The notes: generated from the letters alone by a model not told the origin. DNA of 64,000 bases from Pseudolabrys sp. (GCA_030655215.1 JAURVZ010000071.1:83980-147979); one strand, 5' to 3'. Counted from the first letter of the stretch, positions 43,504 through 52,694 are shown. A program made the numbers and translations.

Positions 43504-44739
43504 ATGAACGAAGTCAAGACGAAGGACGTTGAACGTCCTCAATCCCCAGCACCCGGACGTTGGCCTGCCGAGCCGGATTTCTGGCGCCTCTGGCTGATCG
43601 GCGCCGTTCAGTTCAGCGTCCGCTGGATCGAGATGCTGGCTGTCGCCGTGGCTGTCTATCAGACCACCGGCTCGGCATTTCTTGTCACCGTCATGTCGAT
43701 GCTGCGGGTCTTGCCGATGGCCTTGTTCGGCGCTTTCATCGGCGCTGCTGCGGACCGCTTTCCCGGCCATACGATCATGGTCGTCACCACGTCAGTGCAA
43801 TTTGCGACGTCGGTCGCCGTCGCCGTGCTGGCCTATGCCGGCCAGCTTGAGACATGGCATCTCGCAATATCGATTTTCATCAATGGCACGATATGGGCCG
43901 GCGACAATGCGGTGCGCCGCTTGATGATGTCGCGCGTTGTTGGCGCGAACCGGATGGCGAACGCCATGACCTTCGACATCGGCGCCAGCAATGTCAGCCG
44001 CATGGCCGGCCCGGCCATTGGCGGAACGATATTCGCAATCTGGGGCATCGGCGCCTGTTTTGTGCTCGGCGCCGTGCTGTATCTCGCGTCGGTGATCGCC
44101 GCGATCACGCTGCGCTATCGGCAGCAGCCCGTGCAGCACGGCGGCAGCTTCATCCTGCATGACATTCTCGACGCATTGCGCCTGATCAAGCGCAATAACG
44201 ACCTGATCGGCATCCTCTCCGTCACGATCATCTTCAACATGTTCGCCTGGCCGCTGCTCAGTCTGGTTCCGGTTATCGGGCAGGACGACCTGCAGCTCGG
44301 CCCCAGCGGCGTTGGCATTCTTGCCAGCATGGAAGGCGTCGGCGCCATTTTCGGCGTTTTGCTGTCCTTCGCCTTCGCCAAACAGAAGCACGAAGCCACG
44401 CTCTACACCTACAGCATCCCGGTCTACATCGTCGCGCTGATGGCTTTCGCCTTGATGCCGAACCCTGTTCTGGCGGGCATCGCATTGACGGTCGCCGGCA
44501 TTGGCGGCTCGGGCTTCATGATTAATCAATCGGCCATATTGTTCCGCTCGGTGAAGCTGGAGATGCGAGCGCGCATGCTTGGCCTGCTCACTGTCATGAT
44601 CGGCACGGGCCCGCTCGGCTTTCTTCAGGTTGGTTGGCTGGCCGAGGCGATTGGCACCAAGAATGCGATTATGACCATCGGCATCCAGGGCCTGATCGCA
44701 ACATTGCTGACGCGGCGCTATTGGGGAGCGATCAAGTAG
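43504..44739 (+). CDS. MFS transporter (EntS/MFS_3-like)
   Basis: This 411-residue protein has about twelve hydrophobic segments and resembles the EntS-like branch of the major facilitator superfamily. The N-terminal half has SMLRVLPMALFGAFIGAAADR, the canonical loop 2-3 region. The C-terminal half has GFMINQSAILFRS. Such proteins export siderophores or drugs, but no siderophore gene is nearby. It starts 53 bp after the binding-protein gene on the same strand. Confidence 0.85.
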   Translation: MNEVKTKDVERPQSPAPGRWPAEPDFWRLWLIGAVQFSVRWIEMLAVAVAVYQTTGSAFLVTVMSMLRVLPMALFGAFIGAAADRFPGHTIMVVTTSVQFATSVAVAVLAYAGQLETWHLAISIFINGTIWAGDNAVRRLMMSRVVGANRMANAMTFDIGASNVSRMAGPAIGGTIFAIWGIGACFVLGAVLYLASVIAAITLRYRQQPVQHGGSFILHDILDALRLIKRNNDLIGILSVTIIFNMFAWPLLSLVPVIGQDDLQLGPSGVGILASMEGVGAIFGVLLSFAFAKQKHEATLYTYSIPVYIVALMAFALMPNPVLAGIALTVAGIGGSGFMINQSAILFRSVKLEMRARMLGLLTVMIGTGPLGFLQVGWLAEAIGTKNAIMTIGIQGLIATLLTRRYWGAIK

Positions 44740-44742
44740 GCT

Positions 44743-45789
44743 TTAGTCGATCGTCCGCGCCAAAGTGCTGAGCCAGTTGCCGGTGCCAAGCTTGGTCAGC
44801 AGCGCGTCGGAATAGCCCTTGGCGCGCAAGGCATCGAACAAGACCTGCAGACCGGCAGCCGAACCGATTTTCTCCGGCACACCGGCGCCGTCGAAATCCG
44901 AGCCCATGCCGACGTGGTCTTCGCCTAGCTTGTCGATGAGGTATTCGAGATGGCGCACCATCACCTCGATCTCGGTGTCCGCGCGCATGTTGCCGTCTTC
45001 GCGCAGAAAACAGGTCGCGAAATTCAGGCCGACCATGCCGCCGGTGTCCTTGATCGCATCGAGTTGCTTGTCGGTCAGGTTTCGCGGTGACGGGCACAAG
45101 ACATGCACGTTGGAATGCGTCGCCACCAAAGGCGCTTTTGACAGCCGCGCTACATCCCAGAAACCCTTTTCGGTGATGTGCGACAGATCGATCAGGATCT
45201 TCATCGCATTGCAGGTGCGCACAAGCTTTTCGCCGGCCGCGGTCAGGCCGTCACCAATATCGGGGCTTGAGGGAAAGCGGAACGGCACGCCGTGGCCGAA
45301 AATATTGGTCCGGCTCCACACCGGGCCGAGCGAGCGCAGTCCGGCAGCATAGAGCATGTGCAGGAAATCGAGATTCGCATCAATGGCGTCGGCGCCTTCG
45401 ATATGCAGCACCACCGCCAGCGCATCGCGCGCGATTGTCTCCTTGATCTCCGCTGTCGTCCGGCAAAGGACGACGGCGCCCTTCGATGCCTCGACGATCT
45501 TCAGCAGGATGGCCAATTCGCCGAGCACCGACTCGCGCGCCTCTTCCATGGTCAGCGGTGGCGGCAGGGTCGGCGAAGGCTCCCCGCCGGGCAGACGGGT
45601 GCGGGCGTTCGACGGAGAATACAGCGCGAACAGGCCGCCGGCCAGCGAGCCGGCCCGCGCCTTGGGCAAGTCGATGTGGCCGGCTTCTTCGCCGTTGAGG
45701 AAATCGCTCACCACGTCTTTCGACGGCGACTTGTAGAGCCGCATCAGGACGTCGTTGTGGCCGTCGAAAACGTGCGTCGGTTTGGTCAT
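44743..45789 (-). CDS. M19 family membrane dipeptidase-like protein
   Basis: This 348-residue zinc dipeptidase-fold protein resembles renal dipeptidase. Ligands are visible: H11 and D13 in FDGHNDV, the bridging E in LHIEGADAID near residue 125, the histidine in THSNVHVL, and D in GSDFDGAG near residue 290. There is no signal peptide, so it is probably cytoplasmic. Family members cleave dipeptides, often with a D-residue, and some act on other small amides. I set the start at 45789; a longer frame start at 45849 would overlap the SDR gene. It is the last gene of the minus-strand catabolic run. Its substrate may be the product of the upstream enzymes. Confidence 0.87.
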   Translation of the reverse strand: MTKPTHVFDGHNDVLMRLYKSPSKDVVSDFLNGEEAGHIDLPKARAGSLAGGLFALYSPSNARTRLPGGEPSPTLPPPLTMEEARESVLGELAILLKIVEASKGAVVLCRTTAEIKETIARDALAVVLHIEGADAIDANLDFLHMLYAAGLRSLGPVWSRTNIFGHGVPFRFPSSPDIGDGLTAAGEKLVRTCNAMKILIDLSHITEKGFWDVARLSKAPLVATHSNVHVLCPSPRNLTDKQLDAIKDTGGMVGLNFATCFLREDGNMRADTEIEVMVRHLEYLIDKLGEDHVGMGSDFDGAGVPEKIGSAAGLQVLFDALRAKGYSDALLTKLGTGNWLSTLARTID

Positions 45790-45820
45790 GCCATCCGTTT
45801 CCGCTAGACCGGCCGGACTG

Positions 45821-46567
45821 TCAAATGCCGACGATCGAGGCCCCGCCATTCGGGCTGATCAGCTGACCGGTCATCATCGCCGCTTCCGGCCCGGCCAGCC
45901 AGGCCACGGCATAGGCGATCTCCCGCGGCTCGGCGAGGCGGCCGAGCGGGATGGTGGCGCTGCGCAAGGCCAGTTCCTCAGTGCCGAGGCTGGCTTGCGT
46001 CATCGGCGTGGCAATCAATCCCGGCGCTACCGCATTGACGGTGATGCCATGCGGCGCGAACTCCCGCGCCCAGGCCTTGGTCAGGCCGAGCAGCGCGCTC
46101 TTCGCCGCCACATAATGGCTCATATTCGGCGAGCCGGTCATGGCGAAGTTGGATGACATATTAATGATGCGCCCCGCCCCGCGCGCCTTCATGCCGGGCA
46201 CGATGGCCTGAGCAAAGAAGAACGCGCCTTTGACATGGGTGTCGAACATCGCGGCGAAGCCCGATTCATCGACATCTTCAAGGCTCAGCGAATGTCCGCT
46301 GATGCCGGCATTGTTGACCAGGATATCGATGCCGCCGGTTTGCGCTTCGAGCGCCTGCACCGCCTGCTTGATACCGGCAACGCTGCAATTATCGACGCGC
46401 AGCGCGATCAGCCCTTTGGCTCTTGCCGCTTCGAGCTTGCCCTCATCAATATCGCTGATCGCCACGGTTGCGCCGCGCGCGACAAGCTCCGCGGCGATGG
46501 CCGCGCCGATCCCGGACGCTCCGCCGGTGACCAGTGCGACCTTTCCGGTCAGAACGCCTTCGTTCAC
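45821..46567 (-). CDS. short-chain dehydrogenase/reductase (SDR)
   Basis: This is a 248-residue classical SDR oxidoreductase. The cofactor motif TGGASGIG is at residues 14-21, NNAG near 85, S138/S139 in MSSN, and the catalytic pair Y152/K156 in YVAAK. The cofactor is probably NAD(H), since D39 follows the second strand. Such enzymes oxidise secondary alcohols or reduce ketones. The start overlaps the end of the upstream TctC gene by 4 bp, which supports co-translation. The actual substrate is unknown. Confidence 0.9.
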   Translation of the reverse strand: MNEGVLTGKVALVTGGASGIGAAIAAELVARGATVAISDIDEGKLEAARAKGLIALRVDNCSVAGIKQAVQALEAQTGGIDILVNNAGISGHSLSLEDVDESGFAAMFDTHVKGAFFFAQAIVPGMKARGAGRIINMSSNFAMTGSPNMSHYVAAKSALLGLTKAWAREFAPHGITVNAVAPGLIATPMTQASLGTEELALRSATIPLGRLAEPREIAYAVAWLAGPEAAMMTGQLISPNGGASIVGI

Positions 46568-47541
46568 TGCGGCGTGACGCCGGCGGCCTTCACCGCGGCG
46601 AGAAAGCCTTCGCGATCCGTCTTGAAGGTTGCTTCGACCTGCGCCTTGGTTTGCCCGCCAACCAGAACGCCGAGGCTGGACAGCCGGGCCGCGACTTCCG
46701 GCTTCTGCACCATGGCGGTGATCTCGGTGCGCAGCTTGTCGACGATGTCATCCGGCGTGCCGGTCGGCACGAGGAAGCCGTTCCACGACGAAAAGACGAA
46801 GCCGGGCACGGTCTCGGATGCCGACGGAATGTCCATCGCCGGCGCAATCCGCTCCGCTGTGCCGACGGCCAGCAGCTTGATGGCGGGATGATCCTTGTAC
46901 TGCAACAGGATCGACGCATTGCCGAAATAGAAATCGACATTGCCGGCAATCAAGTCGGACACCGCCTGCGGCTCGCTGCGCGACGGCACCATGACCAGCT
47001 CGGTGCCGGTCAGCTTGAAGAACAACAGCGGCGCGAGATGACTGAGATTGTTGGTGCCGGCGGCGGCGAAGTTCAGCTTGCCCGGATTGGCTTTGGCATA
47101 GGCAATGAACTCGGTCAGGTTGGTTGCGCCAAGGCTGCGCTTGACCGCGATGAACTGCGCGCCGGTGGCGACATTGGTCACCGGCGTCAGCTTCTGCTGC
47201 GGATCGAAGCTCAGCTTCTGCACCAATGGCGCCAGATTCACCGCCGACGACGGCGAGAAAAGGATGGTGTAGCCATCCGGCGCCGCATTCGCGACCTGGG
47301 TTGTGGCGGCCGCGCCGCCGGCGCTCGGCTTGTTCTCGACGACGAAGGACTGACCGAACTTCTGCGACAGGTGGTCGGCGGCGAGCCGGGCCAGCAGGTC
47401 GGTGTTGCCGCCCGCGCCCATGGTGACCACGATGGTGACGGTCCGGGTCGGCCAGTCGGCGGCCTTGGCGGGTGACGTCAGGGCTGCGGCAGCGGCGGCT
47501 GCGGCAAGGGCGAAACCGGCGATTGCGTTACGGACAGTCAT
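46564..47541 (-). CDS. TctC/Bug family tripartite tricarboxylate transporter substrate-binding protein (copy 1)
   Basis: This 325-residue binding protein has a signal peptide (MTVRNAIAGFALAAAAAAA, cleavage near SPAKAAD). The mature start DWPTRTVTIVVTMGAGGNTD and the VVENKPSAGGAA segment are Bug-family hallmarks. Such proteins bind small carboxylates for TctA/TctB. Neither of those membrane subunits is encoded in the window. The start at 47541 has GGAGGTG upstream. It sits between the HD-domain gene and the SDR gene in the minus-strand run. The ligand is probably a carboxylate, which is inference. Confidence 0.9.
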   Translation of the reverse strand: MTVRNAIAGFALAAAAAAAALTSPAKAADWPTRTVTIVVTMGAGGNTDLLARLAADHLSQKFGQSFVVENKPSAGGAAATTQVANAAPDGYTILFSPSSAVNLAPLVQKLSFDPQQKLTPVTNVATGAQFIAVKRSLGATNLTEFIAYAKANPGKLNFAAAGTNNLSHLAPLLFFKLTGTELVMVPSRSEPQAVSDLIAGNVDFYFGNASILLQYKDHPAIKLLAVGTAERIAPAMDIPSASETVPGFVFSSWNGFLVPTGTPDDIVDKLRTEITAMVQKPEVAARLSSLGVLVGGQTKAQVEATFKTDREGFLAAVKAAGVTPQ

Positions 47542-47592
47542 CGTCGTGCACCTCCAATGAGGCCAGCATACTTGTACGGACAAATTCCCCAG

Positions 47593-48267
47593 TCAATGAC
47601 CTTCGTTCAGTAGCTTCCGCGGCGAGATTTTGCGGCTTTCCAGCACGCCGTTGCTCTTCGGATCGAGCAGCCCTGCCCCGCCGGCAACCGCCCACCACAG
47701 CGAATCCGCCCGGTGCACGATGTTGCCCTCAAGGCTGCGGATGAGGAAATCGCCCTCGAAGGAATGCGCCAGCACGATGTGGGTCACCTCTTCCGGCATG
47801 CCGACCGAGAAGCAGACATGAATGCCATAAACCGGGTGCCGCAAGGACGGCAGGCCGGTGCGCGACGGATCGCCGGTCCATTTCCTGCGGTTGACCGGGT
47901 CGAACTCCCACGGCTTGCCGACATCGTGCACCAGCCCGCCGGCGATGATCACGTCGCGATCAATGTCAGCTTCCGGGAATGATGTCAGAAACTCGTCGGC
48001 AATCGACAGCGCCACCCGCGTCACGCCACGCAGATGATCGGCCTGCGTCCCGCGCTTGAGCAGAAAAATGCCGGGGTTGCCCTCCGCCGGCAGGTCGGTG
48101 ATGCGGCCGAAACTGCTCTCGGCCAGAGCAAAGGCCCAGGCCTCGACCACCTTGCGGCGCAGGTCATCGTTCTTGATGAGCGCGACCTCGGGAAGATCCT
48201 CGATCACGGTCTGGCGCAACGCGTCGGTAATCGGCCGGCGTGGCCGTTCGTCGATTGACACTGGCAT
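47593..48267 (-). CDS. HD-domain metal-dependent hydrolase
   Basis: This 224-residue protein has a complete HD-fold metal site: H78 in DHLRG, H114-D115 in GGLVHDVGK, H144 in LRHPV, H168 in LAHSFEGD and D188 in HRADSLWW. HD proteins cut phosphate esters or, in some lineages, other bonds in small molecules. The conserved spacing and single domain do not tell which. It is enclosed by two TctC genes and runs with the SDR and dipeptidase genes on the same strand, so a role on an imported carboxylate or amide, or as a signalling phosphohydrolase, is possible. It begins 6 bp after the upstream TctC gene stops. Confidence 0.85.
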   Translation of the reverse strand: MPVSIDERPRRPITDALRQTVIEDLPEVALIKNDDLRRKVVEAWAFALAESSFGRITDLPAEGNPGIFLLKRGTQADHLRGVTRVALSIADEFLTSFPEADIDRDVIIAGGLVHDVGKPWEFDPVNRRKWTGDPSRTGLPSLRHPVYGIHVCFSVGMPEEVTHIVLAHSFEGDFLIRSLEGNIVHRADSLWWAVAGGAGLLDPKSNGVLESRKISPRKLLNEGH

Positions 48268-48273
48268 CTCCTC

Positions 48274-49239
48274 TTACTCGGCCTTGATGCCGGTATCTTT
48301 CACGATCTTGCTCCATTTGGCGAACTCCGCCTTGACGAAAGCATCGGCCTCGGACGGCTTCTCCGGGCTGGCATCGAGGCCAAGATCGTCAAGCCGCTTT
48401 TTGAAAGGCGCGCTCGCGACAATATCATTCGCCGCCTGCTGCAGCTTGGTAACGACTTCGGGCGGCGTATCAGCGCGCACCGACAGCACATGCCACATGC
48501 GGAAGTCATAACCGTTAATCACCTCGCCAACGGTCGGCACCTCCGGCGTTGCTGCCGAGCGCGTCGCGCCCGTTGTCGCCAGCGCCTTGAACTTGCCTTC
48601 CTTTACGAACTGCAGCGATTCAGCGGGGCTGGCGAACATGAAGTCGAGCGTGCCGTTCAGCATATCGGTGATCGCCGCGGCATTGCCGCGATAGGCAACA
48701 TGCGTGACCTTGATGCCGGTCAGCGACGCCAGTTGCACGACAGCCATATGCGATGGCGAACCGATACCGGGCGAGCCGTAGTTCAGCGTACCGGGCTTGC
48801 TCTTGGCTAGCGCGACCAGATCACTCAGGCTTTTGACGTCGAAGTTAGCGCGCACCAGCAGGATACTGGCCGACGTCGCCGGCAACGTGACGGTCACGAA
48901 AGCCTTGGCAGGGTCATAGCCGGATGGCGGCGTAATCGCAGGCGTTACAGCGTGCGTGCCCATGTGTCCCTGGATCAGGGTGTAGCCATCCGCCGGTGCT
49001 TGCGCGACAGCGGACATGCCGATCGAGCTGTTGCCGCCGGGCCGATTTTCGACAACCACCGTCTGGCCCAGTCTTTCGCGCAGCGCCTCGGCGAAAATAC
49101 GGGCCAAGGTGTCGGAGCTGCCGCCGGCAACGAACGGCACAATGATCTTGAGCGACCGGTCCGGCCATTGCGCATATGCCACCGTCAGCCCGAGCGCGTA
49201 GATACCCAAGGCAATAATTGAAAGCCGCTTCAGGCGCAT
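48274..49239 (-). CDS. TctC/Bug family tripartite tricarboxylate transporter substrate-binding protein (copy 2)
   Basis: This 321-residue periplasmic binding protein has a signal peptide MRLKRLSIIALGIYALGLTV followed by AYAQWPDR. The family signature is present: IIVPFVAGGSSDTLARI near residue 33, VVENRPGGNSSIG and GSPGIGSPSHM. The start at 49239 is preceded by GGGAGGAC; a longer open frame lacks such a site and would run into the promoter region. It leads the minus-strand operon. The LysR gene diverges from it, with a 128-bp intergenic region between. Confidence 0.92.
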   Translation of the reverse strand: MRLKRLSIIALGIYALGLTVAYAQWPDRSLKIIVPFVAGGSSDTLARIFAEALRERLGQTVVVENRPGGNSSIGMSAVAQAPADGYTLIQGHMGTHAVTPAITPPSGYDPAKAFVTVTLPATSASILLVRANFDVKSLSDLVALAKSKPGTLNYGSPGIGSPSHMAVVQLASLTGIKVTHVAYRGNAAAITDMLNGTLDFMFASPAESLQFVKEGKFKALATTGATRSAATPEVPTVGEVINGYDFRMWHVLSVRADTPPEVVTKLQQAANDIVASAPFKKRLDDLGLDASPEKPSEADAFVKAEFAKWSKIVKDTGIKAE

Positions 49240-49259
49240 GAAAAGTCCTCCCTCGATAT

Positions 49260-49344
49260 GTTTTTTGTGTCGCGCGTCTTGCCACGCCCGCCCCAATTCA
49301 CGCCATTGTCGCTCCCCAGGTAATGTGTTCAAAATACAAAAAAC
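49260..49344. promoter_or_regulatory. spaced inverted repeat in divergent promoter region (GTTTTTTGT ... ACAAAAAAC)
   Basis: GTTTTTTGT at 49260-49268 is a perfect inverted copy of ACAAAAAAC at 49336-49344. The two lie close to each end of the 128-bp gap between the divergent TctC and LysR genes. A-tract repeats stand out strongly in this GC-rich DNA. They may be binding half-sites of the LysR protein or part of promoter DNA bending. No classical T-N11-A LysR box was assigned. Confidence 0.45.
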
Positions 49345-49367
49345 GATAGTCGTCATGCTCTGGGGTT

Positions 49368-50279
49368 ATGATGCTGAGTTTTCGGGAACTGAGCGTGTTT
49401 CAATCCGTGATGGAATTGGGGACCATTACGGCCGCTGCGGAGAAGCTCAGGATTTCGCAGCCGGCCGTCAGCCGCATGCTGCAACAGGCGGAGCAGCGTT
49501 TGGGTTTTCCGCTGTTTTTTCGGCGCAAGCGGCGACTCCTGCCGACGCCTGAAGCATCCGCCCTCTTCCCTGAAACGACGCGCGCTTTTGCCGCTTTCGA
49601 TGTCGTGCAGAGGCGCACGGCCGATCTCAAAGCCGGGCGCGCTGGCGGGCTGAACATCGCGTCAATTGCGGCGTTTGCGCATTCGCTCTTGCCCGAAGCG
49701 ATCGGGAGGTTCTGCGCGTCACGTCCGGACGTAACGATCGTACTACAGGCAATGAATGCGCTGCAGGTCGCGACGGTTGTTGCCAACCATCAAGCGGATC
49801 TTGGGCTCGTGATCGATACGATCACGGTTCCTGGCGTGTCAGTCAGCGACCTGTGTGCTTCGGACCTCGGCTGCGTCCTGCTGCGCAATCATCCGCTGGC
49901 AAAGAAGTCACACCTTGTCCCTGCCGACCTGCGGGAAGAACGGCTCATCTGCTTGAGCAAGCAACTACCCTTGGGCATTCGCGCCATGCGTCTTTTTGAC
50001 GATGCTGACATACCCCTCAAGCCGGCAATCGAAGTGACGCAGTCCACCGTCGCCTGTGCATTGGTACGGGCCGGCGCCGGCATTGCTCTGTCGGACACCA
50101 TCGGCATCAAGGGGACACCTGGCGACGATCTCGTCTTCCTACCCTTTCACCCGCCCATCAAGGTTCCGGGGCGGCTGGTCCTGCCGCGCCACCAGCAATT
50201 ATCAATTCTGGCTCTGGATTTTATCGACACGCTCCGCGGCCTCGTCGAGCCGGCGGCACAGCCGCCCCGCCAGAACTAA
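49368..50279 (+). CDS. LysR family transcriptional regulator
   Basis: This is a 303-residue LysR-type regulator. The N-terminal winged helix-turn-helix spans about residues 4-62 (TITAAAEKLRISQPAVSRML). The remaining part is a two-lobe effector domain. It lies between two sets of uptake/catabolic genes: divergent to the TctC/HD/TctC/SDR/dipeptidase run and upstream of the enolase-superfamily and TctC genes. It is the natural candidate to regulate both sides in response to a small carboxylate. The start may be the ATG at 49368 or the ATG immediately after it at 49371. Confidence 0.92.
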   Translation: MMLSFRELSVFQSVMELGTITAAAEKLRISQPAVSRMLQQAEQRLGFPLFFRRKRRLLPTPEASALFPETTRAFAAFDVVQRRTADLKAGRAGGLNIASIAAFAHSLLPEAIGRFCASRPDVTIVLQAMNALQVATVVANHQADLGLVIDTITVPGVSVSDLCASDLGCVLLRNHPLAKKSHLVPADLREERLICLSKQLPLGIRAMRLFDDADIPLKPAIEVTQSTVACALVRAGAGIALSDTIGIKGTPGDDLVFLPFHPPIKVPGRLVLPRHQQLSILALDFIDTLRGLVEPAAQPPRQN

Positions 50280-50420
50280 GTTGCGCTGCCTGCGGGCGAT
50301 CAGCGCGTCCACCGATTATAACGGCACCCTATGTTCCTAGATCGAAAAAGCATTTGCTCAGGCAGGGGGTAAGTGAGCAATTCATGGAAAGACTTCGCTG
50401 CCGATTGAGGAAACACGAGC

Positions 50421-51569
50421 GTGAAAATTGTCGAAGTTCGCGGTTATCACGTTGGCTTCTCGCCGAACCCCGCAATCGGAAATTCCCGCACGTGGATCCG
50501 GCGGCGCGATTTTCTCCTCGTTGAAATCGTCACCGACAACGGCATCCGTGGCTGGGGCGAGGTATTTTCGTCGCCGCATGCCGCCGCTGCGCTCATCCAG
50601 ACGAAGTTGACGCCGCTGATCCTCGGTCAATCGCCGCTTGCTTACCGGCGTCTATGGGAAACCATGGTGGCAACGCATGGTTACGATCGCCGTGGCGCGT
50701 CGATGATGGCCGTTTCCGCGATCGACATGGCGCTCCACGACATTGCCGCAAAGTCGCTTGGCGTCAGTGTCGCGGCGATGCTCGGCGGCGCCCTGCGCGA
50801 CCGCATCTTTGCTTACGCCAGCGGTCCCTTCATTGCTGAAGGAACGGATCCATATGGACAATACCCCGGCATCGTCGATGAATGTTTGAAACGCGGCTAT
50901 CGTGCATTCAAACCGCGCGCCGGTGTCGGTCCCCGCCAAGATGGCGAGATGGCCAATGCGATGCGCAAACAGGTTGGTCCAGATGTCGGACTCATGGTGG
51001 ATATCAACCAGGGCTACACAGCGCGCGCCGCGATTGATTCCGCGCACCGCATGGCGGACGCTCACCTTCTGTGGATCGAAGAGCCGGTCCAGCCTGAAGA
51101 CATTACCGGTTACGCAACTGTGGCAGCAGCCGTCCCGACGGCGATAGCGGGCGGCGAAGCGCTGGCCAGCCTCGCAGCGTTCAAGGACATGCTGGAAGCC
51201 AGAACATTCTCGATCGTGCAGCCCGACCTTACAGTGTGCGGTGGCTATACGGGCTTCATGCGCATTGCCGCGCTTTGCGCAGCTTACGACCTGCCGGTGA
51301 TGGCGCATGCCTTCGGTACAGTCGTGAACCAGCGGGCCGCACTTCAAGTGTCATCATTGCTGCCTGCGTCACGTGGCGGCGGGCCTGCTGCGTATCCTTA
51401 CATTGAATACGATGTAACGCCGAACCCGCTGCTCGACTTGCAAGGTCCGGTGACGATCGAGAGCGATGGCACTGTGTCGCTACCTGATGTCCCGGGCACC
51501 GGACTCGAACTGGATGCCAAGAATCTTGAGCCATGGATCACCAAGACATGGTCTCAAACCTACCAATAA
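50421..51569 (+). CDS. mandelate racemase/muconate lactonizing enzyme (enolase superfamily)
   Basis: This 382-residue enolase-superfamily enzyme has an N-terminal capping domain and a TIM barrel. Metal ligands are D194 in MVDINQ, E220 in WIEEP and E246 in AGGEA. The His-Asp dyad is H296 in AHAFGT and D269 in QPDLTVCGG. The barrel second-strand motif is K164-P-R166 instead of the common KxK, as in acid-sugar dehydratases and mandelate-racemase-like enzymes. The reaction is a proton abstraction next to a carboxylate (dehydration, racemisation or cycloisomerisation). The exact acid is unknown. It starts with GTG and has GAGGAAA upstream. It likely acts on the carboxylate taken up by the TctC proteins. 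Confidence 0.88.
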   Translation: MKIVEVRGYHVGFSPNPAIGNSRTWIRRRDFLLVEIVTDNGIRGWGEVFSSPHAAAALIQTKLTPLILGQSPLAYRRLWETMVATHGYDRRGASMMAVSAIDMALHDIAAKSLGVSVAAMLGGALRDRIFAYASGPFIAEGTDPYGQYPGIVDECLKRGYRAFKPRAGVGPRQDGEMANAMRKQVGPDVGLMVDINQGYTARAAIDSAHRMADAHLLWIEEPVQPEDITGYATVAAAVPTAIAGGEALASLAAFKDMLEARTFSIVQPDLTVCGGYTGFMRIAALCAAYDLPVMAHAFGTVVNQRAALQVSSLLPASRGGGPAAYPYIEYDVTPNPLLDLQGPVTIESDGTVSLPDVPGTGLELDAKNLEPWITKTWSQTYQ

Positions 51570-51593
51570 TAATAATCAAACGAGGAGACGCTT

Positions 51594-52574
51594 ATGACAC
51601 TGCTTACAAAACGTACCATCGTTCTGTGCATGGCGCTTGCCGGCTGCGCCGCCGCGCTGCCCGCTCAGGGCGCGGGCTGGCCGGAACGTCCGGTCACCAT
51701 CGTCGTTCCGTTCCCGGCCGGCGGCAGCAATGATGTCATTGCGCGCGTTTTTGCAGATCGGTTTACCCAGATACTGGGGCAGACATTCGTCGTCGAAAAC
51801 AAGCCCGGCGCGAACGGCAATATCGGCGCGGCCCAAGTCGCTCGCGCTGCGCCTGATGGTTATATGCTTCTGCTGTCGGGCAACGGCCACAACGCCATGA
51901 ACCATGGCCTCTATAGCAAGATGCCATATGATTCCCGCAAGGACTTCAGCCATATCGCGCTGCTGGCCTCTACTGCAAATGCTATCGTCGTGGCGCCGGA
52001 CTTCCCCGCGAAGACCTTCAAAGAGCTGATCGCTTTGGCAAAACAGGGCGGCAAGGCAGTGAGCTTCGGCAGCCCCGGCGTGGGATCGTCCGGCCACATG
52101 AGTATGGTGATGCTGCAGCAAGCGGCAGGGCTGACGCTTCAACACGTGCCCTACCGCGGCGCGAGCCCTCTCTTGACCGATCTGTTGGGCGGGCACGTTC
52201 AATTGGGAATTCTGAACGTCGACATTCCGCTGAGCGCCGTGAAGGCGGGCAAGCTGCGCGTCCTTGCCGTGTCCAGCGCGGAACGAAGCCCGCTTTATCC
52301 GGATGCTCCGGCGATTGCAGAAGAAGGCTTTCCCGGTTTTGCCGCGAGCGGATGGATGGGCCTGTCCGGTCCGCCCGGCACGCCGGCGGAGATCGTCGCC
52401 AAACTCAACGACGCTGTCGCAAAAGCATTACAGGATAGCGGCTTAAAGCAGCGCCTGGCAGAAGGCGGATATGCGAGCAGCAGCGGCACGCCAGACTCTT
52501 ATGCTGCTTTCGTGTCTTCGGAAATCGGCAAATGGAGCAAAGTCGCCAAGGAGTCCGGCGCGACCCTCGACTAA
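51594..52574 (+). CDS. TctC/Bug family tripartite tricarboxylate transporter substrate-binding protein (copy 3)
   Basis: This 326-residue binding protein is the third of its family here. The N terminus contains LAGC, which fits a lipobox, so it may be a lipoprotein; alternatively it is cut at AQGAG. The mature core has IVVPFPAGGSNDVIAR, FVVENKPGANGN and GSPGVGSSGHM. It starts 24 bp after the enolase-family gene with GAGGAG upstream, so the two are co-transcribed. No TctA or TctB genes follow. Confidence 0.9.
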   Translation: MTLLTKRTIVLCMALAGCAAALPAQGAGWPERPVTIVVPFPAGGSNDVIARVFADRFTQILGQTFVVENKPGANGNIGAAQVARAAPDGYMLLLSGNGHNAMNHGLYSKMPYDSRKDFSHIALLASTANAIVVAPDFPAKTFKELIALAKQGGKAVSFGSPGVGSSGHMSMVMLQQAAGLTLQHVPYRGASPLLTDLLGGHVQLGILNVDIPLSAVKAGKLRVLAVSSAERSPLYPDAPAIAEEGFPGFAASGWMGLSGPPGTPAEIVAKLNDAVAKALQDSGLKQRLAEGGYASSSGTPDSYAAFVSSEIGKWSKVAKESGATLD

Positions 52575-52617
52575 CGGGTTCGAAAGCTCGTAGCGGTGAG
52601 CGATGAACGGCGCTGAC

Positions 52618-52694
52618 TGGCGGTCCCGAGAGGAGTCGAACCTCCGACCTTCGGTTTAGGAAACCGCTGCTCTATCCTGCTGAGCTACGGGACC
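52618..52694 (-). tRNA. tRNA-Arg (anticodon CCT)
   Basis: On the minus strand the 77-nt sequence folds as a cloverleaf: acceptor GGTCCCG/CGGGACC, D-arm GCTC/GAGC, anticodon loop TTCCTAA with anticodon CCT, T-arm GGAGG-TTCGACT-CCTCT and an encoded 3' CCA. It reads AGG codons. The anticodon stem has one G-A mismatch at its outer end. Confidence 0.93.

Noticed and set aside
52618-52694. tRNA-Arg as an integration site of a genomic island
   Set aside because: No integrase gene and no direct repeat of the tRNA 3' end were seen on either side within the window.
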